Below, one piece after another: positions 52,503 through 61,510 of a DNA stretch of 64,000 nucleotides. Every line of letters starts with the position of its first letter. Within the stretch, counting starts at the first letter, position 1. Position numbers and translations under genes: made by a program. Under the pieces are notes generated by a model. The model was not told the origin of the DNA. It searched no databases and saw nothing but the letters and a program-made list of their open reading frames with translations. Origin of the DNA: MADRE2 sp964397015 (GTDB lineage Bacteria; Desulfobacterota; Desulfobacteria; Desulfobacterales; Desulfobacteraceae); contig CAYNHL010000004.1 in the NCBI GenBank assembly GCA_964397015.1, forward strand, positions 4,294-68,293, written 5' to 3'.

Positions 52503-53486
52503 TTACACTTTCTTTGTTTCTTTTCTGCCAAGGATTCCGGATGGCCTGAAGATCAGGATAAGCACCAGGAACGTAAATGCACAAACGTCTTCATACTCAC
52601 TCCAGAAATAACCTGTGAAAAAACTTTCCGTCCACCCGAGAATCAGGCTGCCAAGCACGGCTCCCGGAATGCTGCCGATACCGCCGAGCACGGCTGCCAC
52701 AAAGGCTTTGATACCGACCAGGAACCCGATGAAAAAGTTGATCTGACCGACATGGCAGGCAATCAGCACCCCGCCTATGGCTGCCGTGGCAGAGCCAACC
52801 ACAAAGGTGGTTGAAATGATTTTGTTGACATTGATGCCAACCAGGGCAGACATGATTTTATCCTGGGACGAGGCCCTCATGGCCTTTCCGATCCTGGTCA
52901 GCTTTATCAGCATTCCAAGCAGGATCATGGTTATGACAGTAACGACAATAATGGTTATTTCAACAGATGTGATGATGTGGGCAAAAGGTTCCCAGAATTC
53001 AAAATCCGGGATAAGACTTTTAAAAGGCATGTAGTCCGATGTCTGGGCGAGCATAACATAGTTCTGCAAAAACAGGCTCATGCCGATGGCTGAAATTAGG
53101 GCGGAAAGCCGCGGGGCTTTTCTCAGGGGTTTATATGCGATTTTTTCGACTGTAAACCCGTAAGCACAGGAATAGACAACGGCAAAAGTAAAGGCCATGA
53201 TGACGATTACCGCTGAATTCCATCCCCACAAACCCAGAACGCTGGATATAATCAACGCGGTCATGGCGCCGATCATGTAAATTTCACCATGGGCAAAGTT
53301 GATCAGCTCTATGATACCGTATACCATGGTGTATCCCAGGGCGATCAAGGCATAGATGCTGCCGCGCGTCAAACCGCCGAGGAATAGTTCTAGAAAATAT
53401 ACCGGGTCGTTTATCAGTTCCCTGATGCCGAAAAACCCGAGTATGCCGATTAATGCGACCCCTGAAATTATATATACCCATCGCAT
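52503..53486 (-). CDS. livH: Branched-chain-amino-acid-type ABC transporter, permease LivH
   Basis: A 327-residue permease with about 8-9 helices. YALIALGYTMVYGIIELINFAHGE is the highly conserved LivH start, and QDKIMSALVGINVNKII is the coupling loop. The N-terminus has an extra helix. An AGGAG site lies about 16 bases before the ATG, farther than usual. It sits 114 bp downstream of livK, with an attenuator-like hairpin in between. Confidence 0.93.
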   Translation of the reverse strand: MRWVYIISGVALIGILGFFGIRELINDPVYFLELFLGGLTRGSIYALIALGYTMVYGIIELINFAHGEIYMIGAMTALIISSVLGLWGWNSAVIVIMAFTFAVVYSCAYGFTVEKIAYKPLRKAPRLSALISAIGMSLFLQNYVMLAQTSDYMPFKSLIPDFEFWEPFAHIITSVEITIIVVTVITMILLGMLIKLTRIGKAMRASSQDKIMSALVGINVNKIISTTFVVGSATAAIGGVLIACHVGQINFFIGFLVGIKAFVAAVLGGIGSIPGAVLGSLILGWTESFFTGYFWSEYEDVCAFTFLVLILIFRPSGILGRKETKKV

Positions 53487-53540
53487 AAATATTTATTGGA
53501 TACTCCTGAATATTTTAAAATTTTTAAAACCGGTCCTTTT

Positions 53541-53586
53541 AAAAACAGGAGCAGTAATAATATCAGATTATTATGCCCCTGTTTTT
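53541..53586 (-). terminator. Attenuator-like hairpin between livK and livH
   Basis: On the minus strand a near-perfect stem (AAAAACAGG...TAATAAT against ATTATTA...CCTGTTTTT, about 18 paired positions, 5-base loop) is followed by TTTTTAAAAG. Its position after livK and before livH suggests partial termination, giving more binding protein than permease, a common arrangement for ABC operons. Confidence 0.7.
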
Positions 53587-53600
53587 AATTGGATCACAGA

Positions 53601-54719
53601 TCAGTTGACTTGCTGGTATTTGCCGTCAATTACCCTGTAAACTGAAAATCCGGCACCGACAACATCACCGTTTTTATCAAAGCTGATGGCGCCAAGCGGA
53701 GAATCCACCGTAATGGACTGCATTGCGGCATGCATCTTGTCATAGTCAAGAGAACCTGCGGTTTCAGCGGCTTTGGCAAGGGCCTGGACACAGGCATACG
53801 CGTTGTAGAAAAAGGTTCCCGGCGCTTCACCATACTTTTGCTGATGTTTTTTGGAGATTTCCTGGTACAGAGGGTTGCTGGATGTGTCATTGGGACCGGT
53901 GGCATAAACGCCGTCTGAGTAAATGCCGGCCAGGGTGACAAAATTGTCGCCGATTATACCGTCAGCGCCGAAGAAAATGGTATCAACCCGTTTCTTTTTC
54001 AGCAGGCCGACAATCTTTGAGGCATCTGAATGATAGCCGCCCCACATGGTGACTTCTGCATCTGACCGCTTGATTTTCTGGACAATGGCGGTATAGTCCA
54101 CTGCTCCGGTGGTCACACCCTCGAACAAAACGATTTCAACACCGCCAAGTTCTTCAAAGTATTTTTTGGCCAGTTCCATCTGCCCTTTGCCATAATCACC
54201 CTTGTCATGAATCAGGGCCACTGTTTTGGCCTTGATGTTGTTCTTGACAAAAGATGTCATGAGCTCGGCCTGGGCGCCGTCATAGGAAATGGTCCTGAAA
54301 AAATTGGGGTGTTCCCCTGATAGGGTCAGATCATCAGTGGTGGATGCCGGAGAACAGACGATCAGACTGGCATCCTGGTAGAGTTTGTTGGCGGCAATGG
54401 TCGCGCCTGAGCAGACATGCCCGACGATCATCTGGGCGCCGTCAGATATGAGTTTCATGGCCATGTTGACCGCAATTTCAGGTTTGCAGACATCATCACC
54501 GATCAGCAGTTCGATTTTTTTGCCCAGAATCCCGCCCTGGGCGTTCAGGTCTTCAGCTGCAATCTCGCAGCCTCTTACTGCAGAAATACCATAGGGTGCA
54601 AGGTCACCTGAAATGACGCCACCAACCCCGATTTTAATCGTATCCTCACTGAATGCCGGTGCGGCGGATACCATCAATGTACACAATGCCATTGCCAAAA
54701 GTTTAACAAGTGCTTTCAT
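53601..54719 (-). CDS. livK: Branched-chain-amino-acid-type ABC transporter, periplasmic binding protein LivK
   Basis: 372 residues with a Sec signal peptide (MKALVKLLAMALCTLMVSA, cleavage after APAFS). The mature part is a type I periplasmic binding protein: IKIGVGGVISGDLAPYG, GGILGKKIELLIGDD, HVCSGATIAA, SPASTTDDLT, and a complete C-terminal lobe. These binding proteins accept Leu/Ile/Val but some bind aromatic amino acids or aromatic acids; the neighbourhood suggests an aromatic ligand here (inference). It has a GGGGAG ribosome site and a good promoter upstream. Confidence 0.94.
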   Translation of the reverse strand: MKALVKLLAMALCTLMVSAAPAFSEDTIKIGVGGVISGDLAPYGISAVRGCEIAAEDLNAQGGILGKKIELLIGDDVCKPEIAVNMAMKLISDGAQMIVGHVCSGATIAANKLYQDASLIVCSPASTTDDLTLSGEHPNFFRTISYDGAQAELMTSFVKNNIKAKTVALIHDKGDYGKGQMELAKKYFEELGGVEIVLFEGVTTGAVDYTAIVQKIKRSDAEVTMWGGYHSDASKIVGLLKKKRVDTIFFGADGIIGDNFVTLAGIYSDGVYATGPNDTSSNPLYQEISKKHQQKYGEAPGTFFYNAYACVQALAKAAETAGSLDYDKMHAAMQSITVDSPLGAISFDKNGDVVGAGFSVYRVIDGKYQQVN

Positions 54720-54803
54720 TTTTACTCCCCTTCGTTAGAATTGCTGGTTAATACACCCTGGTTACAATAAAAATACCTCAATTTTTAATTGCAAGATGTG
54801 CAT

Positions 54804-54832
54804 ATATAAAATCAAGCCCTGACCTTAGTCAA
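54804..54832 (-). promoter_or_regulatory. Sigma-70-type promoter of livK
   Basis: On the minus strand TTGACT (54832-54827) is followed after 17 bases by TTATAT (54809-54804), or by TATATA after 18. This is a near-consensus promoter and gives a leader of about 75-80 bases before the livK ATG at 54719. Confidence 0.7.
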
Positions 54833-54961
54833 GAAAAAAAGTGAGAACCGTTTAAGAAAAAAATAATATTCAATTAATGAAAACAATTGAAAAATAAGGT
54901 ATATGCCTTGTCTATACAACATATGCAAGCTTATACATGGGTTCAGTGTCATCTTTGTACC

Positions 54962-56332
54962 TCACACTGTTTCAAAATGACAGGTGAAATGCCGCAAAAA
55001 TTTTGTCTGGTAGGTTATCCTGTATCCTGGAATACGCTCCCGATTCCGCCAGACCTCCTTGATCACTTCAGCCAAATAGTCAAAATGGCTCTGGGTGTAC
55101 ACCCTCCTTGGAAAAGCCAGGCGGACAAGCTCGAGGGGCGAAGGCCGTTCGACACCCTTCTCATCAAAGTTTCCGAACATGACCGAACCTAGCTCCACTC
55201 CCCGTATACCTCCTTCGATATAAAGGGCGTTGACAATACCTATCCCGGGATACTGCAGCGGATCCATATGCGGCAGCATCCGCCTGGCATCCAGGAAAAC
55301 TGCATGGCCGCCGCCCGGCCGGACAATTGGAATACCTTCTTTTTCCAGTTGCCGGCTCAGGTATCTGACCGTTGCCTGGCGGTATACCTGGTAGTCGTAT
55401 TCAAGCGCTTCCATGAGCCCGACAGCAATGGCTTCGAGATCCCTTCCGGCAAGACCTCCATAGGTTGGAAACCCTTCCCTGATGATCAGCAGGTTTTTGA
55501 AATTTTCTGCCCACTGGTTATTGTTGCAGACCAGAAAGCCTCCGATATTGGCCAGCCCGTCTTTTTTGCAGCTCATGGTGGCCCCGTCGGCAAAGGAAAA
55601 CATCTCTGTTGCAATGTCCATAAGGGAGCTTTTCTGGTATCCGTCTTCTCTTTCACGGATGAAATATGCGTTTTCGGCAAACCGGCAGGCATCGATGATC
55701 AGAGGAATACCATGGGGCTCGAGCACGGATTTTACCTCCCGGATATTGGCCATGGAAACCGGTTGCCCACCTCCTGTATTGTTTGTGACCGTTATCATGC
55801 AGAAAGGTATTTTTTCCCTGCCATGGCGTGTTATGCATGCCTTGAGGCCTTCTATGTCCATGTTTCCCTTGAAAGGTACGTCCAGTGTTGTATCGGTACC
55901 CTCACGGCACAGCAGGTTCACGGCTGTGCCCCCTACGTATTCGATATTTGCACGGGTGGTGTCGAAATGGCTGTTGTTGGGTATGATATCCCCTTTTTTT
56001 ACCAGGGTCTGGGCAAGGATACCCTCTGCAGCCCGTCCCTGGTGGGTGGGGAAAATATGGCGCATGCCGGTGATGGACCGGACGGCGCGCTCGAAATTTT
56101 TCCAGGATCTGCTGCCGGCATAGCTTTCATCCCCGAGCATCATGGCCGCCCACTGCCTGGTGGACATCGCGCCTGTTCCGCTGTCTGTAAGCAGATCTAT
56201 GCAGCAGTCTTCAGCATCTATGAGAAATACGTTGTTGTGTGCTTTTTCAAGTGCTTTGACGCGGTCTTCGCGGGAAATGATTTTAATGGGTTCAGTGGTT
56301 TTGATCCTGAACGGTTCAATGATTGTTTTCAA
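54962..56332 (-). CDS. tnaA: Tryptophanase (tryptophan indole-lyase)
   Basis: A 456-residue beta-eliminating PLP lyase. The PLP lysine is Lys257 (MSCKKDG). The length equals tyrosine phenol-lyase, yet the three residues that separate the two enzymes are of the tryptophanase kind: Asp124 (FDTT, Thr in phenol-lyase), Leu381 (Arg in phenol-lyase) and His448 (LRHFT, Phe in phenol-lyase). It should therefore cleave tryptophan to indole, pyruvate and ammonia. It overlaps the upstream TetR gene by ATGA. It lies next to the livKHMGF and pad-type genes, suggesting shared aromatic amino-acid use. Confidence 0.9.
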   Translation of the reverse strand: MKTIIEPFRIKTTEPIKIISREDRVKALEKAHNNVFLIDAEDCCIDLLTDSGTGAMSTRQWAAMMLGDESYAGSRSWKNFERAVRSITGMRHIFPTHQGRAAEGILAQTLVKKGDIIPNNSHFDTTRANIEYVGGTAVNLLCREGTDTTLDVPFKGNMDIEGLKACITRHGREKIPFCMITVTNNTGGGQPVSMANIREVKSVLEPHGIPLIIDACRFAENAYFIREREDGYQKSSLMDIATEMFSFADGATMSCKKDGLANIGGFLVCNNNQWAENFKNLLIIREGFPTYGGLAGRDLEAIAVGLMEALEYDYQVYRQATVRYLSRQLEKEGIPIVRPGGGHAVFLDARRMLPHMDPLQYPGIGIVNALYIEGGIRGVELGSVMFGNFDEKGVERPSPLELVRLAFPRRVYTQSHFDYLAEVIKEVWRNRERIPGYRITYQTKFLRHFTCHFETV

Positions 56333-56898
56333 TTTTTGGCCTCCATGGCTTCAAGGGAAAAATGGCGGTCGAACATGGTCATCAGCAAATCAAGAATTTT
56401 GTGGTAGGTGGGATAGTCCAGCCCGGGAATGATCTGCTGGGAGCCAATATAAAAACAGTACCTGGCCAGGGAAATGGCCCCTGCAAGGTCCGTATCGGGT
56501 GTTTTAAGGGAAAACATCTTTTTGAGAAAGCAAAGGCGCTGGGCATCTATTCGTTCCTGGAATTTTCTGGCCAGCGGATCCCTTATGGCCCAGGCCCTTA
56601 TGGCCACCTCGATTTCCGCGTCAAGGTTTATACGGGACAGTTCAAGAAGCTTGGCATTGATGTTGTCAAAGGTTTTTTCCTGCTCACTGATTTTAATGAT
56701 GTCAAAGGTCTGTTTTTCTTCCCAATGAGCAAGAAGTTGCTCAGAATAGTCATCCCTGCTCGAGAAATGATGATAGAACGAGCCTTTTGATTTGTTGAGT
56801 CTGCGGGTCAGGTTGTTTATGGTCAGGCCGGCAGCCCCGGTCTGTTTCAGGATGGCAAATCCTTCTTTGAGCCATTCGGTCTTTGTCAACCTTTTCAT
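56329..56898 (-). CDS. TetR-family regulator of the tryptophanase operon
   Basis: 189 residues. The N-terminal helix-turn-helix is clear: GAAGLTINNLTRRLNKSKGSFYHHF, then SSRDDYSEQLLAHW. The C-terminal part is helical and probably binds a small ligand. The ATG at 56898 has AGGAGG just upstream; an ATG at 56964 would add 22 residues without homology. It precedes tnaA in the same operon, and the ATGA overlap indicates coupling. Direct repeats just upstream could be its operator. Confidence 0.9.
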   Translation of the reverse strand: MKRLTKTEWLKEGFAILKQTGAAGLTINNLTRRLNKSKGSFYHHFSSRDDYSEQLLAHWEEKQTFDIIKISEQEKTFDNINAKLLELSRINLDAEIEVAIRAWAIRDPLARKFQERIDAQRLCFLKKMFSLKTPDTDLAGAISLARYCFYIGSQQIIPGLDYPTYHKILDLLMTMFDRHFSLEAMEAKN

Positions 56899-57017
56899 TT
56901 CCCTCCTGCCGGCTGTGAAGCAGGGACAGACCATACAGTATGGTATGTTTGCTTTTATCAACAAAACTGCACGAATTGTTTACCCATGTCAACAAATGAG
57001 CTAATTGTCAAGAAAAT

Positions 57018-57050
57018 AATTGACTTTGACAAAAAAATTGATTTTGACAA
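57018..57050. promoter_or_regulatory. 15-bp direct repeat, candidate TetR operator
   Basis: AATTGACTTTGACAA at 57018-57032 and AATTGATTTTGACAA at 57036-57050 differ by one base and are 18 bp apart. An inverted AATTGTCAA lies at 57003-57011. The cluster sits between the TetR gene and tatD. TTGACA blocks also occur at the pad-type promoter near 41590-41636, so one regulator could serve both; this is untested. Confidence 0.45.
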
Positions 57051-57119
57051 GCATCCACGGAGCGGATATCTTTATGGTTATCGGCAATCTTGCCGGTAAC
57101 CAGGCACAGGAAGCAGGAA

Positions 57120-57914
57120 ATGCACTTTTTTGATTCACATTGTCATCTGCATGACAACCGGATTATAGACCGGGCGGCAGTCATTGAAAAAAGGTCTGTG
57201 CAGGCCGGTGTTCTGCATATGGTCAGCTGTGCCACCATGGAATCGAACTTTGAAACGACTGTCCACCTGGCCCGGCAATATCCGTCCATTATACCCTGCC
57301 TTGGTATACATCCCTGGTTTATCGGTTCAAGGACACGGCGCTGGCAGTCTGTGCTCATATCGGCCATTCAGCAGAACCGGGCCGGCATCGGTGAAACAGG
57401 CCTTGATTTCGTGGATAAATCCGTTGACCGGGAGGATCAGATAGCAGTGTTTGAAAAGCACCTGGCCGTGGCAAGGGAAATGCACCGGCCTGTCAATGTC
57501 CATGTGCGAAATGCATGGGATGCCTTTATCCATCTTATAAAGCGTATGGGGCCGCTCCCTGCCGGCGGTCTGATCCATTCATATTCCGGGTCGGCAGACA
57601 TGATCCCGATCTTTGAAAAATACAACTGGCATGTCTCCTTTTCAGGCGCCGCCACAAGGCCGGGCGCAAAAAAGGTTGTAAAGGCTCTTCAGGCGGTTTC
57701 CCCGGACCGGATACTCCTGGAAACAGATTCACCTGATATTTTACCCTCCCTGCCAGGGCTGGTTTCCGGGGAGTTGAACGAACCTGCGAACCTGCCCGGA
57801 ATTGCTGCTGTAGTTGCCGCAAAAAAAGGCATTTTTATCGACGTGCTGGCAAAGTGCACCTTTGAAAACAGCATGGAACTGTTTCGAGAACTTGCCGCGG
57901 GAAGGCGGGTATGA
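57120..57914 (+). CDS. TatD-family metal-dependent deoxyribonuclease
   Basis: 264 residues. Metal-binding elements are present: FDSHCHLHD, the GETGLDF glutamate, NVHVRNAW, GLIHSYSGS and the terminal LLETDSPD. It is a Mg-dependent 3'-5' exonuclease or a related hydrolase. The ATG at 57120 begins at the conserved MHFFDSHCHLH, so an upstream in-frame ATG is not used. It overlaps the next gene by ATGA. Confidence 0.93.
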   Translation: MHFFDSHCHLHDNRIIDRAAVIEKRSVQAGVLHMVSCATMESNFETTVHLARQYPSIIPCLGIHPWFIGSRTRRWQSVLISAIQQNRAGIGETGLDFVDKSVDREDQIAVFEKHLAVAREMHRPVNVHVRNAWDAFIHLIKRMGPLPAGGLIHSYSGSADMIPIFEKYNWHVSFSGAATRPGAKKVVKALQAVSPDRILLETDSPDILPSLPGLVSGELNEPANLPGIAAVVAAKKGIFIDVLAKCTFENSMELFRELAAGRRV

Positions 57915-58678
57915 TCGACCAGTTTTCACGAACCAGGCAGCTGATCGGGCAAAAGGCAATGGAGAAGCTGTCGGAGTCAAAGGTGGCGGTTTTCGGCCTG
58001 GGTGCTGTGGGGTCTTTTGCAACGGAAGCACTTGCCCGCTGCGGTATAGGGCAGATGCAACTGGTGGATTTTGACCGGATTGAAATCTCCAATATCAACC
58101 GGCAGCTCTATGCACTTCATTCCACTGTTGGAAACCGGAAAGCATTTTTGGCAAAAGAGCGGATAAACGATATAAATCCTGACTGCAGGGTGACTATCCA
58201 GTCCTCATTTGTCACTTCTGATTCCATACCCGGACTGCTCGAGCAGGACACAGATCTGGTTATCGATGCCATTGACGGTTTGAATTCAAAGGTCAATCTC
58301 ATTGTAGAAGCCAGGAATATGGGACTTGAGGTGGTATCCAGCATGGGTGCCGCAGGCCGGCTGGATATTTCCGGGATCAGGACAGGTGACATAAGCGACA
58401 CAAGAGTGTGTCCGCTTGCACGGATGGTACGGCAGAGGCTGCACCGTCGAGATCTGTATACAGGAGTAACCTGTGTCTATTCCATTGAAAAGCCCTTGAA
58501 TAAAAAACCCTGCCGCGACAGCCGTCCGAAGGATACAAAAGTGGATTACGGTCATGGCCGGCCCAGGCCCCCCATAGGATCGATGCCTTATGTCACCGGG
58601 GCCTTTGGCCTGTACGCCGCAATGGCTGCAGTAAGCCTGCTGACCGGAATATCAGGCGGTCAGATGGAAAATAGCTGA
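57911..58678 (+). CDS. tcdA: ThiF/E1-like adenylating enzyme, tRNA threonylcarbamoyladenosine dehydratase
   Basis: A 255-residue E1-like protein with the ATP-binding FGLGAVGSFATEAL, the DFDRIEISNINRQ adenylation motif and IDAIDGLNSK. It matches the TcdA (CsdL) branch, which cyclises t6A to ct6A in tRNA. No CxxC zinc motif is present in the C-terminal third, as in other TcdA proteins. It is coupled to tatD by a 4-bp overlap. Confidence 0.85.
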   Translation: MIDQFSRTRQLIGQKAMEKLSESKVAVFGLGAVGSFATEALARCGIGQMQLVDFDRIEISNINRQLYALHSTVGNRKAFLAKERINDINPDCRVTIQSSFVTSDSIPGLLEQDTDLVIDAIDGLNSKVNLIVEARNMGLEVVSSMGAAGRLDISGIRTGDISDTRVCPLARMVRQRLHRRDLYTGVTCVYSIEKPLNKKPCRDSRPKDTKVDYGHGRPRPPIGSMPYVTGAFGLYAAMAAVSLLTGISGGQMENS

Positions 58679-58791
58679 CAGGTAAAAAAGATGAATTCAA
58701 AAATGAATAAAAAGAGGCAGTTTTTTTCTGGACAGCCCGGCATATTGTGTATATCTTTTAAATTCAGGCAAATTGATAAAAAGGAAACAGG

Positions 58792-59241
58792 ATGAAAAAA
58801 TCAAGAATTATATTGGCATTTGTTTTGTTGTGCATGTTGCTTCCCTTCAGTGGATATGCCGGCAGCATCGAATGGAAGGCTTATGAAGAGGGAATGTCCG
58901 AGGTCAGGGCCTCGGAAAAAAAAGCGTTGCTTCATTTCTGGACCGACTGGTGTACCTATTGCAAAAAAATGGATGCCACCACATTTGCTGATGCCAGTGT
59001 CATAGAATATTTGAATGAGCATTATGTGGCAATTAAAATTGATGGAGACCGCCAGCAGACCCTGACCAGTGATTACCAGGTCAAAGGATTTCCCACCAAC
59101 TGGTTTCTGACCGAAGAAACCGAAAAAATTACCCATCTGCCGGGATATATTGATCCGCAGCGATTTTTATTGATATTGAAATACATAGATACGGATGATT
59201 ATCTGAAAATGCCGTTTCAGGATTTTGTCCAGTCCCAGTAA
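58792..59241 (+). CDS. Secreted thioredoxin-like protein
   Basis: 149 residues with a Sec signal peptide (ILAFVLLCMLLPFSGYA, cleavage before GS). The mature domain is a thioredoxin fold of the DsbD gamma/SoxW-like group, with the redox motif WCTYC (CxxC) and the cis-proline GFPTN. It probably works in periplasmic disulfide reduction or cytochrome maturation. A GGAAAC-AGG site precedes the ATG. The next gene follows in about 20 bp. Confidence 0.88.
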   Translation: MKKSRIILAFVLLCMLLPFSGYAGSIEWKAYEEGMSEVRASEKKALLHFWTDWCTYCKKMDATTFADASVIEYLNEHYVAIKIDGDRQQTLTSDYQVKGFPTNWFLTEETEKITHLPGYIDPQRFLLILKYIDTDDYLKMPFQDFVQSQ

Positions 59242-59261
59242 GGCTTAGGAGTGTGTTGTAT

Positions 59262-59879
59262 ATGGGAAAACAGACGTATATACGGATATTTTTCGGCCTG
59301 TGCATTATGATGATTATGGCCGGACCTCTATCTGCCCGGACCGCCTATGTAAGCAGTATTACCCAGGTTACCCTGAGAACGGAACCAGGGGTGGATCACC
59401 GGATTGTAGAGATGCTCAAGTCCGGTACCGCACTTGAAATCGTTGAATATCGAAAAGACTGGTCAAAGGTAAGGACATCCAGCGGAAACCAGGGCTGGAT
59501 CCTGACCCGGTTCATTACGGAAGAAAAACCCAGGATACTGATCGTGGATGAACTGACAAAGAGCAACAGGGATCTTTCAGCAAGGATCGACTCCCTTGAA
59601 GCTGAAAACAGGGAATTGAAAGATGAAAATGCCAGGCTCACGGTGGTCGAACAGGAATACAATGTGCTGAAAAATGAATCTGAACAGTTTTTTGAGCTGA
59701 AAGAAAAATATGAGCAGATCAAGCAGGATTATGACCGGCAGGTGAAAATCATTCAATCGCTTGAAGAAAATCTTGCCAGTGACGACAAGATTTTCTTTTT
59801 GTGCGGTGCCGGAGTCTTCCTGGTAGGATTGATCCTTGGTGTCAGTGCCAGGAAGAAAAAGAAAAGCTCCCTGTTATGA
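59262..59879 (+). CDS. TIGR04211-type SH3 domain/coiled-coil membrane protein
   Basis: 205 residues: signal peptide (FFGLCIMMIMAGPLSA), bacterial SH3 domain (~25-90; VTLRTEPGVDHRIVEML, then DWSKVRTSSGNQGW), a long coiled coil (~100-170) and a C-terminal membrane helix (FFLCGAGVFLVGLILG) ending in a basic tail. This is the TIGR04211 layout. It lies in the inner membrane with the SH3 part in the periplasm, perhaps touching peptidoglycan. The ATG at 59262 is placed by an AGGAG site 10 bases upstream. Confidence 0.85.
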   Translation: MGKQTYIRIFFGLCIMMIMAGPLSARTAYVSSITQVTLRTEPGVDHRIVEMLKSGTALEIVEYRKDWSKVRTSSGNQGWILTRFITEEKPRILIVDELTKSNRDLSARIDSLEAENRELKDENARLTVVEQEYNVLKNESEQFFELKEKYEQIKQDYDRQVKIIQSLEENLASDDKIFFLCGAGVFLVGLILGVSARKKKKSSLL

Positions 59880-61501
59880 GCAGGATAAAGGATACGGATT
59901 TTCTGGTCATAGGCTCGGGGATTGCCGGGTTGAGCTTTGCACTCAAAGCTGCGGCTCACGGCCGGGTGACCATTGTTACCAAGAAAAACGCTCAAAAAAC
60001 AAATACTGCTCTGGCGCAGGGCGGCGTGGCCGCGGTTTTCGGAAAAGAGGACTCTTTCGACCTCCATATCCGGGATACCCTCGAGGCCGGTGACGGGCTG
60101 TGCAACCCGGAAGTGGTCGACATGGTCGTAAAGAACGGCCCCGAACGGATCAAGGAACTGGTCGAAATCGGTGCACATTTCAATAAACAGGGCAAGGGTC
60201 CATATGATTTTGCCATGGGGCAGGAAGGCGGACATTCCGTAAAACGGATCATTCATGCCCATGACCTGACCGGCAGGGAAATTGAAAATACCCTGATTGC
60301 CGCCGTCAGGGATCATGATAATATTACGGTACTGGAAGACCATATCGCGGTCAACCTGATCACCTATACTTCCAGCATCCGCAGCGGCCTGGTGACGACC
60401 TTTCAGGAACATTTCTGCTGCGGGGCATACGTGCTGGACAATACCACAGGGCATATCGAGACATGGCATGCCGGTATTACAATGCTGGCCACCGGTGGTG
60501 CCGGGAAGGTTTATCTTTATACCAGCAACCCGGATATAGCTACAGGTGACGGAATTGCCATGGCCTACAGGGCCGGAGCGTCGGTTGCCAACCTCGAATT
60601 TGTACAGTTCCACCCCACCTGCCTTTTTCATCCTGATGCCAAGAATTTTCTGATATCAGAAGCTGTAAGGGGTGAAGGCGCCCGGTTGATCGATTCCCGC
60701 GGAAATGCATTCATGCACCGTTATTCTCCCCGGGAGGAGCTTGCCTGCCGTGATGTGGTGGCCCGGGCCATTGACAGTGAGTTGAAAAAGAGCGGGGATG
60801 CCTCGGTATTCCTTGATATAAGCCATAAAGAGCCGGCTTTTATCAGGCGCCGGTTTCCAAATATTTATACCCGGTGCATGGAGCTGGGTATCGACATCAC
60901 GAGTTCGCCCATTCCCGTTGTGCCGGCAGCCCATTACCTGTGCGGGGGCGTGGCTACCGATATCAATGGAAAAACAGATGTCAGCCGCCTGTATGCGGTT
61001 GGTGAAGTCGCCTGTACCGGTCTTCACGGAGCCAACCGTCTTGCTTCAAATTCCCTGCTCGAAGCACTGGTATATGCGGACCGTGCCTGTAAATCTGCAG
61101 TAGATGAATTTTCTTCACTGGATCTGCGTGGGACCCCGCAGCTGGCACCCTGGGATGAAACCGGGACCATCGACAGTGACGAAGCTATCGTGGTCTCCCA
61201 TAACTGGGATGAAATACGCAGGCTGATGTGGAACTACGTAGGGATTGTCCGTTCGGACAAGCGCCTGCAGAGGGCACTGCGCCGCATAAAGACAATAAAG
61301 GAGGAAATCAATGAATATTACTGGGATTTCAAGATTGACAGCGATCTTATTGAATTGAGAAACATCGCCACGGTTGCGGAGCTAATAATCAGGTGCGCAT
61401 TGATGCGCAAGGAAAGCCGGGGGCTGCATTACAACCTCGAGTACCCAAGCAGAGACGATGACAAGTGGTGCCGGCATACCATTCTGCATAAGAAACTATA
61501 G
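59876..61501 (+). CDS. nadB: L-aspartate oxidase
   Basis: A 541-residue flavoprotein that oxidises L-aspartate to iminoaspartate, the first step of NAD synthesis, with fumarate or another acceptor in anaerobes. FAD-binding VIGSGIAGLSFALKA, the GGVAA loop, QGGHSVKRIIHAHD, and HGANRLASNSLLEALVYA are all typical. The C-terminal helical domain is full length. The ATG at 59876 overlaps the TIGR04211 gene stop by 4 bp; in-frame sequence further upstream is in that gene and is not coding. Confidence 0.95.
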   Translation: MSRIKDTDFLVIGSGIAGLSFALKAAAHGRVTIVTKKNAQKTNTALAQGGVAAVFGKEDSFDLHIRDTLEAGDGLCNPEVVDMVVKNGPERIKELVEIGAHFNKQGKGPYDFAMGQEGGHSVKRIIHAHDLTGREIENTLIAAVRDHDNITVLEDHIAVNLITYTSSIRSGLVTTFQEHFCCGAYVLDNTTGHIETWHAGITMLATGGAGKVYLYTSNPDIATGDGIAMAYRAGASVANLEFVQFHPTCLFHPDAKNFLISEAVRGEGARLIDSRGNAFMHRYSPREELACRDVVARAIDSELKKSGDASVFLDISHKEPAFIRRRFPNIYTRCMELGIDITSSPIPVVPAAHYLCGGVATDINGKTDVSRLYAVGEVACTGLHGANRLASNSLLEALVYADRACKSAVDEFSSLDLRGTPQLAPWDETGTIDSDEAIVVSHNWDEIRRLMWNYVGIVRSDKRLQRALRRIKTIKEEINEYYWDFKIDSDLIELRNIATVAELIIRCALMRKESRGLHYNLEYPSRDDDKWCRHTILHKKL

Positions 61502-61510
61502 TATAAAAAA

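Noticed and set aside
54962..56332. Tyrosine phenol-lyase as product
   Set aside because: The length and general similarity fit, but positions 124, 381 and 448 carry Asp, Leu and His, the tryptophanase-type residues.
55268..56407. A 379-codon open frame on the plus strand
   Set aside because: It is the antisense shadow of tnaA and has no recognisable motif.
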